Assembly: GCF_011947225.1 (NCBI RefSeq)
Contig: NZ_JAATVW010000026.1
Coordinates: 1-52,569 of the forward strand
DNA: 52,569 bases
Direction of reading: 5' to 3'
Source of the DNA: Planosporangium flavigriseum
Lineage (GTDB): Bacteria; Actinomycetota; Actinomycetes; Mycobacteriales; Micromonosporaceae
The notes under the pieces are model-generated. The model saw only the letters and a list, made by a program, of their open reading frames with translations. It was not told the DNA's origin and did no database searches. Below, in pieces: positions 8,042 to 15,269 of this stretch. Every line of letters starts with the position of its first letter. Within the stretch, counting starts at the first letter, position 1. Position numbers and translations under genes: made by a program.

Positions 8042-8599
8042 TCACTCGTCACTGATCCCGAAACCGGCGGCGGCGGACACCCCCTCAAGGTAGCCGCGCG
8101 CGCGTTCCGTCTTCGGGTACCGGGCGACCAGATCCCAGAATTCGACATTGTGGTTGGGCACGACGAGGTGGGCCAACTCGTGCAGCAGCACGTAGTCGAT
8201 CACCCAATCCGGCATCTCCTGCACCCGGTGGGAGATGCGGATCGTACGGTCGACCGGCGTGCAGGAGCCCCAGCGCCCGTTCTGGTTGGTCACCCATCGC
8301 ACGCTCACCGGCTGCGCCGTAGCGGTGTACTCCGGAAGGTAGCGGGCGGCGATCCGAACGGCCCGTGCCTGCAGTTCCGCATCGGTACGGCGACTTCGCT
8401 GCTCGCGCGCGTTGAGGCGCTCGAGCATCCGGTCGACCCACTCGCGCTCTTCGGCACGGGAGAACTGCGCGGGGATGAGTACGACCACGCGCTCGCCGTC
8501 CCGGTACGCGGACACGGTGCGACGGCGACGCTTGCTGCGCCGCACTTCGACTACGGGCTTGCGCAGAGAGGCCTGGCGCAGCCCGGGGGTACTGCCCAC
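8042..8599 (-). CDS. YgjP-type (DUF45) zinc metallopeptidase
   Basis: The 185-residue protein has a basic N-terminus (VEVRRSKRRRRTVSAY), a beta-rich middle and the zinc-binding motif LLHELAHL at about residues 135-142. NHNVEFW follows, supplying the third ligand region typical of YgjP/DUF45 proteins. SVRWVTNQNGRWGSCTP is the conserved segment before the active site. The length is slightly under that of the usual bacterial members. It is cytosolic, with no signal peptide. GTG is the likely start and no strong ribosome binding site is visible. It forms a pair with the downstream gene three bases away. Confidence 0.9.
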   Translation of the reverse strand: MGSTPGLRQASLRKPVVEVRRSKRRRRTVSAYRDGERVVVLIPAQFSRAEEREWVDRMLERLNAREQRSRRTDAELQARAVRIAARYLPEYTATAQPVSVRWVTNQNGRWGSCTPVDRTIRISHRVQEMPDWVIDYVLLHELAHLVVPNHNVEFWDLVARYPKTERARGYLEGVSAAAGFGISDE

Positions 8600-8750
8600 G
8601 TGGGCACGCTAGCCGGCATCAGCCCATGGGGCGCAAGAGTCAATTCTCTGTCACCCGCCCGGATTAGGACGTTTAGAGTTATCTCGCCGGAAAGATTCCT
8701 AGGGAGCGACTCGCCGTCGAGGCGCGCCGTGCCCATCGGCGCGTCGCAAG

Positions 8751-8806
8751 TTTTCCACGGGCACCCACACCCTTTCCCACAGAGTTATCCACATGTTGTG
8801 GACAAC
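8751..8806. promoter_or_regulatory. DnaA-box cluster / inverted-repeat operator candidate
   Basis: The intergenic space 8600-9017 separates two divergent genes and holds TTTTCCACG at 8751-8759, TTATCCACA at 8785-8793, and TGTGGACAA at 8797-8805 (the reverse of TTGTCCACA, the actinobacterial DnaA-box consensus). The last two form an inverted pair with a 3-bp spacer, giving a 23-bp near-palindrome (8784-8806). It may be a DnaA-binding site or an operator that happens to resemble one. No other feature is evident in the rest of this roughly 420-bp gap. Confidence 0.5.
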
Positions 8807-9017
8807 AATTAGTCGGCGTGTCACGCATAACCACACTTTTCACGGGACTCAGACAAGGCAGACTCACCTGGTCGACTCGCTCATCGCGTCGATGCGGTAC
8901 CGCTGCGTCTGCCCAGAACCGGCAAGATCAACGGGCCGGCTGTCGCGCCGCAACGGCGCGTCGACTGAACACGCCGTCGGCGAAACCGTGCCGGCGGGAA
9001 CCATGAGGAGGTCAACC

Positions 9018-9170
9018 GTGGCCGAGACCTACAACGGCTACTGCGTCAAGTGCAAGGAAAAGCGGGACTTCCAGGGCGAGGTCGCCGTATCCAAAACCGG
9101 CATGAAGATGGCCAAGGGCGCCTGCCCGGTCTGCGGTACCACTGTGAACCGCATCCTGGGCAAGGCCTGA
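9018..9170 (+). CDS. DUF5679 zinc-ribbon-like small protein
   Basis: The 50-residue protein begins VAETYNGYCVKCKEKRDF and ends with a CPVCGTTVNRILGKA segment. Two Cys-x-x-Cys pairs 29 or so residues apart suggest a single zinc ribbon. GTG is chosen because AGGAGG lies at 9006-9011, six bases upstream. The family is widespread in actinobacteria and its function is unknown. It is flanked on both sides by DnaA-box-like sequences. Confidence 0.9.
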   Translation: MAETYNGYCVKCKEKRDFQGEVAVSKTGMKMAKGACPVCGTTVNRILGKA

Positions 9171-9309
9171 CGGCGTCCGTCCCCCGGACGGTTGGCCGGT
9201 GTGACGGCCGGTCCGGACCGTGATGTAAGCGGTCGGACCGGTCGCTGACCCGGCCTGTGACAGAAAGCCGACACCTCGGCTCGCCCCGTGTGAACAACCG
9301 CGGGCCGGC

Positions 9310-9349
9310 TGTGGATCGCCGGTTGTCCCAGCCACCCGGCTGTGGACAA
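9310..9349. promoter_or_regulatory. Second DnaA-box-like group
   Basis: The 220-bp gap 9171-9390 contains TGTGGATCG (9310-9318), TTGTCCCAG (9323-9331) and TGTGGACAA (9341-9349, perfect reverse of TTGTCCACA). The first and third sit in a repeated CCGGCTGTGGA context. It may be the promoter region of the ThiF-like gene or a further DnaA-binding group. Confidence 0.4.
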
Positions 9350-9390
9350 CCGGCGCGGCTGAAGTACGCGTAGGGCCATCGTCTGGCGGC

Positions 9391-10458
9391 ATGGACCGAC
9401 CGACGCTGCTGCCGCACCTGCGCCCGCTGTGGCGCGACCGCACCACCCTCCAACTCGGCACCGACCCCGAACGGGCCGTTATCGTCGAGTTCACCCAACC
9501 CGTCTCAGCCCGCATCCTCGGCCTGCTCGACGGGGCCCGCACCGAACGTGCGATCTTCGCCGACGCCGCCGCCCTGGGCGTCTCCGCCGATCAGGTCACC
9601 GCGGTGATCAGTGCCTTACGCCAGGCCGGCGTACTGATCGGCGCCCACGCGCTGATGCCGCGCGGCCTTCCCAACGCCCAGCGTCGCCGGCTCAGCGGAG
9701 AGGCCGCCGCGCTCGCGATGCGCCGGCTACCGGCCATGGGGACCGCCGCGGCCCCACCGGAGAGCACCCCTGCCCAACTGCTGCGCCGCCGCGCCGCGGC
9801 GCGCGTACTGATCACCGGCCAGGCTCGGTTGGCCGCGCCGATCAGCACGGCCCTCGCCGCGGCCGGGGTGGGCCATCTCGCGGTCCGCGTACCCGGCCCG
9901 GTCGCGGGCGACGACGTGGCCCCCGGCGGGTTGTCGGCGGCGGACGTCGGCCGGCCCGCCGCCGAGGCGGTACGGGAAGCGGTTGCCCGGGCCGCCCCTG
10001 GCGTCGACCTGACCCCGATCGGCCCCTCGGACGCGTCGCTGGTCGTACGGGTCGGCCACGACGCCACCCCGGCCCCGCTCGCCGCCCAGGCGTACGCCCG
10101 GCGCCGCCTGCCGCACCTCACGGTGGCGGTACGCGACGGCTCGATCGTCATCGGCCCGTTCGTACCGCCGGCCGGCTCACCGTGCCTGGCCTGCCTCGAC
10201 CTGCACCGGCGCGACCGCGACCCCGCCTGGGCGGCGCTCACGGCGCAGTTGGCCACGGAGCCACCGCCAACGCAGGCCTGCGCGGCCACGACGACGCTGG
10301 TCGGCGTCGGGTACACCGTCGCCGAGATCTTGACGTACCTGGATGGAGGCTGTCCGCGTACCCGGGGGGCTACGATCGAGATCGACGTCAGCTGCGGCGA
10401 AAGGCGGCGCAGTTGGCAGGCGCATCCGCGGTGTGATTGTCGGCGAATTCGCCGATAG
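9391..10458 (+). CDS. ThiF / TOMM cyclodehydratase-like leader-binding protein
   Basis: The 355-residue protein starts at ATG. Its first 90 or so residues look like a winged-helix, RiPP-recognition-like domain (VIVEFTQPVSARILGLLDGA then ADQVTAVISALRQAGVLI). A Rossmann-like region follows (AAARVLITGQARLAAPISTAL), then the family segment IGPFVPPAGSPCLACLDLH and a C-terminal CDCRR. The CLAC and CDC pairs would bind one structural zinc. The ATP-binding glycine and arginine residues of active ThiF/E1 enzymes are not clear, so it may be a non-adenylating partner. No precursor peptide, YcaO or oxidase gene is nearby. It is followed by the ABC1 kinase gene 28 bp downstream. The function is unknown. 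Confidence 0.8.
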   Translation: MDRPTLLPHLRPLWRDRTTLQLGTDPERAVIVEFTQPVSARILGLLDGARTERAIFADAAALGVSADQVTAVISALRQAGVLIGAHALMPRGLPNAQRRRLSGEAAALAMRRLPAMGTAAAPPESTPAQLLRRRAAARVLITGQARLAAPISTALAAAGVGHLAVRVPGPVAGDDVAPGGLSAADVGRPAAEAVREAVARAAPGVDLTPIGPSDASLVVRVGHDATPAPLAAQAYARRRLPHLTVAVRDGSIVIGPFVPPAGSPCLACLDLHRRDRDPAWAALTAQLATEPPPTQACAATTTLVGVGYTVAEILTYLDGGCPRTRGATIEIDVSCGERRRSWQAHPRCDCRRIRR

Positions 10459-10486
10459 TTGCCGAGACCAGGTAAGAATTGACGCG

Positions 10487-11800
10487 ATGACCGACATCCC
10501 CCGCCGAGCCGTCAGCCGTTCGGCCAAGCTGGCGTCGCTTCCGATCGGGTTCGCCGGCCGAGCAGCCCTGGGCCTGGGCAAGCGAGTCACCGGCATAGCC
10601 TCTGAAGTGATCTCGGCCGAGGTGCAGCAGCGCACCGCAGAGCACCTGTTCAGCGTGCTCGGGCAGCTCAAGGGCGGCGCGATGAAGTTCGGCCAGGCGC
10701 TGTCCGTCTTCGAGGCGGCGCTGCCCGAGGAGATGGCCGGGCCCTACCGGGCCGCGCTCACGAAGTTGCAGGAAGCCGCGCCGCCCATGCCCGCCGCGAG
10801 CGTCCACAAGGCGATCGCCGCCTCCCTGGGCGCCGACTGGCGTGAGCATTTCCGCGAGTTCAACGACAAACCCGCCGCGGCGGCGAGCATCGGGCAGGTG
10901 CACCGCGGGGTGTGGTCCGACGGCCGTGCCGTCGCGGTGAAGGTGCAGTACCCGGGCGCCGGCGAGGCGCTGGTCTCCGATCTCAACCAGCTCGGCCGGC
11001 TAGCCAACCTGTTCCGGGTCATCCAGCCCGGCCTCGACGTCAAACCGCTGGTCAGCGAGTTGAAGGCGCGCGTGGTCGAGGAGCTGGACTACGAACTGGA
11101 GGCGTCCGCGCAGCGGACCTTCGCGGAGGCCTACGACAGCGACGACATGATCTACGTGCCGCCGGTCGTCGCCTCCTCGGCGCGCGTGCTGGTCACCGAG
11201 TGGATCGACGGGACTCCCCTGGCTGACGTGATCAGCTCGGGAACGGAGGCTGAGCGCGACGCCGCCGGGGAGCGGATGGCGCTGCTGCACTTCTCGGCGC
11301 CGCACCTGACCGGTGGGCTGCTGCACGCCGACCCGCACCCGGGCAACTTCCGGATCCTTCCCGACGGCCGGCTCGCCGTGCTCGACTTCGGCGCGGTCGC
11401 CCGCGTACCCGCCGGGATGCTGGAGCAGATCGGGCGGCTGTCCCGGCTCGCGCTCGACGGTGACGCCGAAGGGGTGCTGGAAGGGCTGCGGCTGGAGGGT
11501 TTCGTCAAGCCCGACGTCGAGGTCGACGCGCAGGCGATCCTCGACTACCTGGTGCCGATCCTCGAACCCATCGCGGTCGAGGAGTTCCGGTTCAGCCGAG
11601 CCTGGCTGCGGGCGGAGGCGACCCGGCTCGCCAACCCGCGCAGCGCCGCGTACCAGCTTGGCCGCAACCTCAACCTGCCGCCGCCGTACCTGCTGGTGCA
11701 CCGGGTCACGCTCGGCTCGATCGGCGTGCTGTGCCAACTGGAGGCGAGGGCCCGGTACCGGGAGGCCGTCGAGGAGTGGCTGCCCGGCTTCGCGGGCTGA
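10487..11800 (+). CDS. ABC1/AarF (UbiB/ADCK-like) atypical protein kinase
   Basis: The 437-residue protein has all the hallmarks of ABC1 kinases: the KxGQ motif KFGQALS (about residues 66-72), the Ala-rich loop AAAASIGQVHRG replacing the P-loop, the VAVKVQYPG lysine, the catalytic loop HADPHPGNF, and the metal-binding LDFGAV. There are no transmembrane helices. The start is ATG, with a weak agg-containing ribosome binding site. Family members act on isoprenoid or lipid metabolism or as ATPases; here the substrate is unknown. The gene is convergent with the whiB7 operon, with a 13-bp hairpin between them. The mycobacterial counterpart Rv3197 also neighbours whiB7. Confidence 0.94.
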   Translation: MTDIPRRAVSRSAKLASLPIGFAGRAALGLGKRVTGIASEVISAEVQQRTAEHLFSVLGQLKGGAMKFGQALSVFEAALPEEMAGPYRAALTKLQEAAPPMPAASVHKAIAASLGADWREHFREFNDKPAAAASIGQVHRGVWSDGRAVAVKVQYPGAGEALVSDLNQLGRLANLFRVIQPGLDVKPLVSELKARVVEELDYELEASAQRTFAEAYDSDDMIYVPPVVASSARVLVTEWIDGTPLADVISSGTEAERDAAGERMALLHFSAPHLTGGLLHADPHPGNFRILPDGRLAVLDFGAVARVPAGMLEQIGRLSRLALDGDAEGVLEGLRLEGFVKPDVEVDAQAILDYLVPILEPIAVEEFRFSRAWLRAEATRLANPRSAAYQLGRNLNLPPPYLLVHRVTLGSIGVLCQLEARARYREAVEEWLPGFAG

Positions 11801-11818
11801 AGACCGCTATATAACGGC

Positions 11819-11854
11819 GGCGTTCCCGCCCCCCCCGTCGAGGGCGGGAACGCC
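11819..11854. terminator. Convergent terminator between ABC1 kinase and the whiB7 operon
   Basis: Perfect 13-bp arms GGCGTTCCCGCCC (11819-11831) and GGGCGGGAACGCC (11842-11854) surround a C-rich loop. There is no T tract, in line with other hairpins in this window. Confidence 0.75.
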
Positions 11855-11875
11855 GGTACCCGTACTGCCTAGAAG

Positions 11876-12127
11876 TTATTCGCCCAACAGTCGAGCACTT
11901 TCGCGACGCGCGCGAATCGCGATCTGGCGGGCGGAACGGTGAGCCTCAGAAGTCCCCACTTCCTGAGGCTGACGCATTCGTGCTCTTGACAACGCTTCGT
12001 TGATGAGTTGTATACCGACTGCGATCTTCACGGTGATGTTCCTCCGTCGTGCGGTGCTCGGTACTGCAATGGGCCGGACCGACTGCGACCGGCGCAGTCG
12101 ACGGCTGGCAGGCTTTCGGATCGTCAT
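11876..12127 (-). CDS. Basic 83-residue hypothetical protein coupled to whiB7
   Basis: An ATG lies one base after the whiB7 stop (TGA-C-ATG), so translation is probably coupled. The product is very basic: MTIRKPASRRLRRSQSVRP, then NITVKIAVGIQLINEALSRA and a tail with SARQIAIRARRESARLLGE. Predicted helices carry many Arg residues and there is no Cys. The length and charge suggest nucleic-acid or ribosome binding, but that is inference. I recognise no family. The ORF ends just before a convergent terminator. Its one-base spacing to whiB7 and codon use with G/C in third positions support a real gene. Confidence 0.6.
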   Translation of the reverse strand: MTIRKPASRRLRRSQSVRPIAVPSTARRRNITVKIAVGIQLINEALSRARMRQPQEVGTSEAHRSARQIAIRARRESARLLGE

Positions 12128-12128
12128 G

Positions 12129-12509
12129 TCAGGCCGCCACTCCCGCGGCGACGGCCGCGGCGCGAGCCGCAACCTCGACGCGAAGCGTTGCGTCCCGGGC
12201 GACATCCTCCTTACGCGGACGGCCACGCGGCCGCTTGCGCGGCACGACCGCCCCGCGCTCGAAGATCTCGCCACCCCAGACACCCCAGGGCTCGGCTCGC
12301 TCCATCGCGCCGGCCAGGCACTCCACGCGCAGCGGACAATCCGTGCACAGGGACTTGGCCAGCTCCAGCTCGGCGGGGGCGTCGGAGAACCACATGTCCG
12401 GGTCGAACGTGCGGCACGGAAGCTCCGACTTCACTCCGGGCGCCGAAGCGCGAAGACGATCCGCATCCACCTCGACAGTCACGTCGAGGGGCGCCGTCGC
12501 CAGACTCAT
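12129..12509 (-). CDS. whiB7: WhiB7, [4Fe-4S] redox-sensing transcription factor
   Basis: The 126-residue protein has the four WhiB cysteines at 32, 55, 58 and 64 (PCRTFDPDMW, then LCTDCPLRVECLAG). The turn WGVWGGEIFERG is at about 75-86, and an AT-hook RKRPRGRPRK at 91-100 distinguishes WhiB7 from other Wbl proteins. WhiB7 is known to bind SigA and AT-rich sequence upstream of -35 elements and to activate intrinsic antibiotic resistance genes. I chose the ATG at 12509 because GAGAGGT lies just upstream; an in-frame GTG at 12518 falls inside that ribosome binding site. The gene is preceded by a terminator-containing leader and followed by a coupled 83-codon gene. Confidence 0.95.
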   Translation of the reverse strand: MSLATAPLDVTVEVDADRLRASAPGVKSELPCRTFDPDMWFSDAPAELELAKSLCTDCPLRVECLAGAMERAEPWGVWGGEIFERGAVVPRKRPRGRPRKEDVARDATLRVEVAARAAAVAAGVAA

Positions 12510-12561
12510 TCCGGTCACCTCTCTTTCTGCTCGTGGTCTCGATTACTCGTGGTAAAAGACT

Positions 12562-12598
12562 GAGGCCGCGGATCCCGGTTAGCGGGTTCCGCGGCCTC
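12562..12598 (-). terminator. Rho-independent terminator in the whiB7 leader (attenuator)
   Basis: On the minus strand GAGGCCGCGGaaCCCG pairs with CGGGatCCGCGGCCTC around a 5-base loop, with an internal mismatch. AGTCTTTT follows directly. It sits about 52 bases upstream of the whiB7 ATG and about 27 bases after the stop of the upstream 98-codon ORF, so it must be read through to express whiB7 from that promoter. WhiB7/WblC attenuation by such a terminator is known in mycobacteria and Streptomyces. Confidence 0.85.
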
Positions 12599-12658
12599 GA
12601 GGTGAGCCGGTGGTCTAGGTGGTTCTAGACCGGCCTTCCTCGAGGTGGAACTCCGCGG
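12589..12658 (-). promoter_or_regulatory. Candidate antiterminator pairing in the whiB7 leader
   Basis: Two self-complementary blocks occur twice: CCTCGAGG at 12638-12645 and again at 12595-12602, and CCGCGG at 12653-12658 and 12589-12594. On the transcript the upstream pair can pair with the downstream pair, giving 8 + 6 bp with a 7-base bulge. The downstream partners are the 5' arm of the terminator, so the two structures exclude each other. Nested inside is a perfect 7-bp hairpin (GGTCTAG with CTAGACC, 12612-12631) that contains the leader ORF stop codon. Confidence 0.6.
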
Positions 12659-12921
12659 ACATCGCCGAGAGCCGTTACGGCCTCGACGCTGCCCTTGCCC
12701 TTGCCCTTGGCCATGAGCCAGTACGTGGACGCAATGCGGCCTTCGAACTGAGCTCGCTGGACCTGGATGTACGACACGCCGACGCCCAGTCCGCCGCCGA
12801 CAGTCGCGTGGCCCACGGTCGCGTGGGCGGCGGAGGCGGGAAGCAGGCCGGGAACACCGGACACCGGAGCGCAGGCAGCAGGCAGCGCCGACGGTCGCCT
12901 ATTGATGGTCATCAGCTCCAC
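12625..12921 (-). CDS. whiB7 leader ORF (98 codons)
   Basis: GTG at 12921 lies 8 bases after AGGAGG, the best ribosome binding site in the region. The alternative is ATG three codons later with no site of its own. The product starts VELMTINRRPSALP, has a small Ala/Gly/Val-rich middle with an HATVGHATVG duplication, then SYIQVQRAQFEGRIASTYWL, MAKGKGKG, and a Pro/Arg-rich end (VRGVPPRGRPV). Third codon positions are mostly G or C, so it looks translated. It matches no family I know. Its position just upstream of the attenuator, ending in the antiterminator stem, suggests that its translation controls whiB7. Whether the peptide itself acts is open. Confidence 0.65.
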   Translation of the reverse strand: MELMTINRRPSALPAACAPVSGVPGLLPASAAHATVGHATVGGGLGVGVSYIQVQRAQFEGRIASTYWLMAKGKGKGSVEAVTALGDVRGVPPRGRPV

Positions 12922-12952
12922 GTCGTCCACCTCCTGTCTGCTCTCGTTGCGA

Positions 12953-12989
12953 ATCGGTACGCGCCCCCGCGCGACCGACAAGAAAACTT
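12953..12989 (-). promoter_or_regulatory. Candidate whiB7-type promoter for leader ORF and whiB7
   Basis: On the minus strand an AT-rich AAGTTTTCT (12989-12981) directly precedes TTGTCG (12981-12976) as -35, followed after 16 bp by TACCGAT (12959-12953) as -10. An AT-rich element next to -35 is what WhiB7 recognises, so this could be autoregulated. It lies about 30 bp upstream of the leader ORF start. The remaining space 12990-13124 shows nothing else clear. Confidence 0.45.
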
Positions 12990-13124
12990 GCCGTCCACAG
13001 TCGCTTCCGACGGGAAAATCCCATCATCCGCTACCGCGGGCGTCCAAAATGATCCGTCGTTCGCAGGGCGTGCCAGCAGGCTATTCCCAGCCGCGAGGGC
13101 CGCGCAAACGATTTTCCGAAAGAG

Positions 13125-15269
13125 TCACCCAAGATTTTCTTGAACAAGATCATCGATGTCAGCGCCGTCGATGAGCGCGAGCACGGCCTCGCCGTACAGG
13201 CCCAGCTTGCGCGGGCCGATGCCGGCGATCCCGGCCAACTCCTCCATCCGCTCCGGCCGCCGCTCGGCCAACGCGGTCAACGTCGCGTCGGTGAACACCA
13301 CGTACGCGGGGACCTTCTGCTCCGCGGCGACCCGGATGCGCCACTCACGCAGCCGCTCGAACAGCTCCTCGTCCATCGTCGACGGACACGTCGAACAGCG
13401 GCCCAGCTTGCGGTCGGATCCGCTGACGAGCGTGGCGCCACACACCCGGCAGGACACGACGGCGACCCGGCGCCGCGTACCGTCGGATTTCTGACTCGGG
13501 CGGGTCGGCGCACCGCGCCGGGCATCCGGGTCGAGGTTCGGCAGGAACCGGCACGGCCGGCGATGACGGCCACCGGGTGAGCGGGAACCGCCATAGGACA
13601 GCCAGAGCCACTGCCGGGCCCGGGTGATGCCGACGTACAGCAGGCGACGCTCCTCCTCGACCGCCTCCGGCGTCTTCGCGTACGTCGTCGGGAGCGTCCC
13701 CTCGGCGAGGCCGACCAGGAACACCGCGTCCCACTCGAGGCCCTTGGCCGCGTGCAGGGACGCCAGCGTCACCCCCTCCACCGTCGGGACGTGCTGCAGC
13801 GCGGCGCGGCGCGCCAACTCCTCGTTGAAGCCGTCGAGAGTGGCCGGCGCCGCCTGCGCGCCCGGCAGCGGAATGGCCGCCGCGGTCACGTACTCCTCGG
13901 CTAGGTTGACCAGCGCGGCGAGCGCCTCCCACTGCTCCCGCGCGTTGCCGCCGGGCGGCGGGGCGTCCGGCCGCCAGCCGACCGCTTCAAGCGCCGCGAC
14001 CACCGACTCCCGCAGCGGCGCGTCCGGCGGCGTGGTCCGGGTCGCGGCCCGCAACGCCACCATCGCCGCTCGGACCTCGCCGCGCTCGAAGAACCGCTCC
14101 GCGCCGCGGACGACCACCGGCACACCGGCCTCGGCGAGCGCCTCCTCGTAGCTCTGCGACTGGGCGTTGGTACGGAACAGCACGGCGATCTCGCTGGCCG
14201 GCGTGCCCGCGGCGATCATCTCCGCGCAGCGCTTCGCCACCGCCGCCGCCTCCGCCGGCTCGTCGGGGAAGACCTTCAACTCGGGCTCCGGCCCGGTCGG
14301 GCGCTGGCCCACGAGCTCCAGCCGCAGCCCGGCGAGGTCACCACGGGCCTGCGAGATCACGGCGTTGGCGAGGCCGACGACCTGCGGAGTCGACCGGTAG
14401 TCGCGCACGAGCCGGACGACGGTCGCGTCCCGGTACCGCTTGGGGAAGTCGACCAGGTAGGACGAGGTGGCCCCGGTGAACGAGTAGATCGTCTGGCTGG
14501 CGTCGCCGACCACGGTCAGATCGTCCCGGCCACCCAGCCACGCCTCCAGCAGCCGCTGCTGCACCGGGTTGACGTCCTGGTACTCGTCGACGACGAAGTG
14601 CCGGTACTGCGAGCGGATCTGCTCGCCGACGTCGGCGTGCTCCTCCATCGCCCAGACCGCGCTCCGCAGCAGGTCCTCGAAGTCGATCACCCCGCTGGAG
14701 CGCTTGACCCGCTCGTACGCCGCGAAGACCTCGGCGACCCGGGCCGGATCCACCGGGGTCTCCCGGTTCGCCTTCGCCGCCGCCACCGGGTACTCCCCCG
14801 GCTCGACCATCGACGACTTCGCCCACTCGATCTCGCTGGCGAGGTCTCGGGCGGTGGTGCGGTCGGCGCGCAGCCCCACCTTCGCGGCCGCCAGACCGAC
14901 CAGGCGCGCCTTGCTGTTGATCACCTCGGGCAGCTCGCGCCCGGAGAACAGGCGCGGCGCGAAGTACCGTAACTGCCGCAACGCCGCGGCGTGGAACGTA
15001 CGGGCCTGCACCCCCTGCACGCCCAGCTGGGCCAGCCGGGCCCGCATCTCCGCCGCCGCCCGGGCGGTGAACGTCACCGCCAGCACGTGCTGGGGCCGGA
15101 CCTCCCCGGTGACCGCGCGGTGTGCGATGCGGTGGGTGATCGCTCTGGTCTTGCCAGTCCCCGCGCCCGCGAGGATGCAGACCGGACCGGCCGGGGCGGT
15201 TACCGCCGCACGTTGCTCGTCATCGAGCCCGGCGAGCACGCGACCGGCGGTTGTCGAAGATTGCGCCAC
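13125..15269 (-). CDS. uvrD2: UvrD2, superfamily 1A DNA helicase with zinc motif and HRDC domain
   Basis: The 714-residue helicase has Walker A ILAGAGTGKTR (about residues 32-42), Walker B FVVDEYQDVNPVQQ, GDASQTIYSFTGA, RDYRSTP, and ASLHAAKGLEWDAVF with VGITRAR. Near residues 610-635 there are two Cys pairs (CRVCGATL and CSTCPS). An HRDC domain ends the protein (AYVVFTDATL through GIGPRKLGLYGEAVL). This domain set defines actinobacterial UvrD2, a 3'-5' helicase that is essential in mycobacteria. GTG is the only sensible start. It is divergent from the mycoredoxin gene and sits upstream of the whiB7 transcription unit on the same strand. Confidence 0.96.
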   Translation of the reverse strand: MAQSSTTAGRVLAGLDDEQRAAVTAPAGPVCILAGAGTGKTRAITHRIAHRAVTGEVRPQHVLAVTFTARAAAEMRARLAQLGVQGVQARTFHAAALRQLRYFAPRLFSGRELPEVINSKARLVGLAAAKVGLRADRTTARDLASEIEWAKSSMVEPGEYPVAAAKANRETPVDPARVAEVFAAYERVKRSSGVIDFEDLLRSAVWAMEEHADVGEQIRSQYRHFVVDEYQDVNPVQQRLLEAWLGGRDDLTVVGDASQTIYSFTGATSSYLVDFPKRYRDATVVRLVRDYRSTPQVVGLANAVISQARGDLAGLRLELVGQRPTGPEPELKVFPDEPAEAAAVAKRCAEMIAAGTPASEIAVLFRTNAQSQSYEEALAEAGVPVVVRGAERFFERGEVRAAMVALRAATRTTPPDAPLRESVVAALEAVGWRPDAPPPGGNAREQWEALAALVNLAEEYVTAAAIPLPGAQAAPATLDGFNEELARRAALQHVPTVEGVTLASLHAAKGLEWDAVFLVGLAEGTLPTTYAKTPEAVEEERRLLYVGITRARQWLWLSYGGSRSPGGRHRRPCRFLPNLDPDARRGAPTRPSQKSDGTRRRVAVVSCRVCGATLVSGSDRKLGRCSTCPSTMDEELFERLREWRIRVAAEQKVPAYVVFTDATLTALAERRPERMEELAGIAGIGPRKLGLYGEAVLALIDGADIDDLVQENLG

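Noticed and set aside
8600-9390. Chromosomal origin of replication.
   Set aside because: DnaA-box-like sites are present, but there is no AT-rich unwinding element and no dnaA, dnaN, gyrB or recF gene nearby.
12508-12518. GTG at 12518 as the whiB7 start.
   Set aside because: It overlaps the GAGAGGT ribosome binding site that fits the ATG at 12509.
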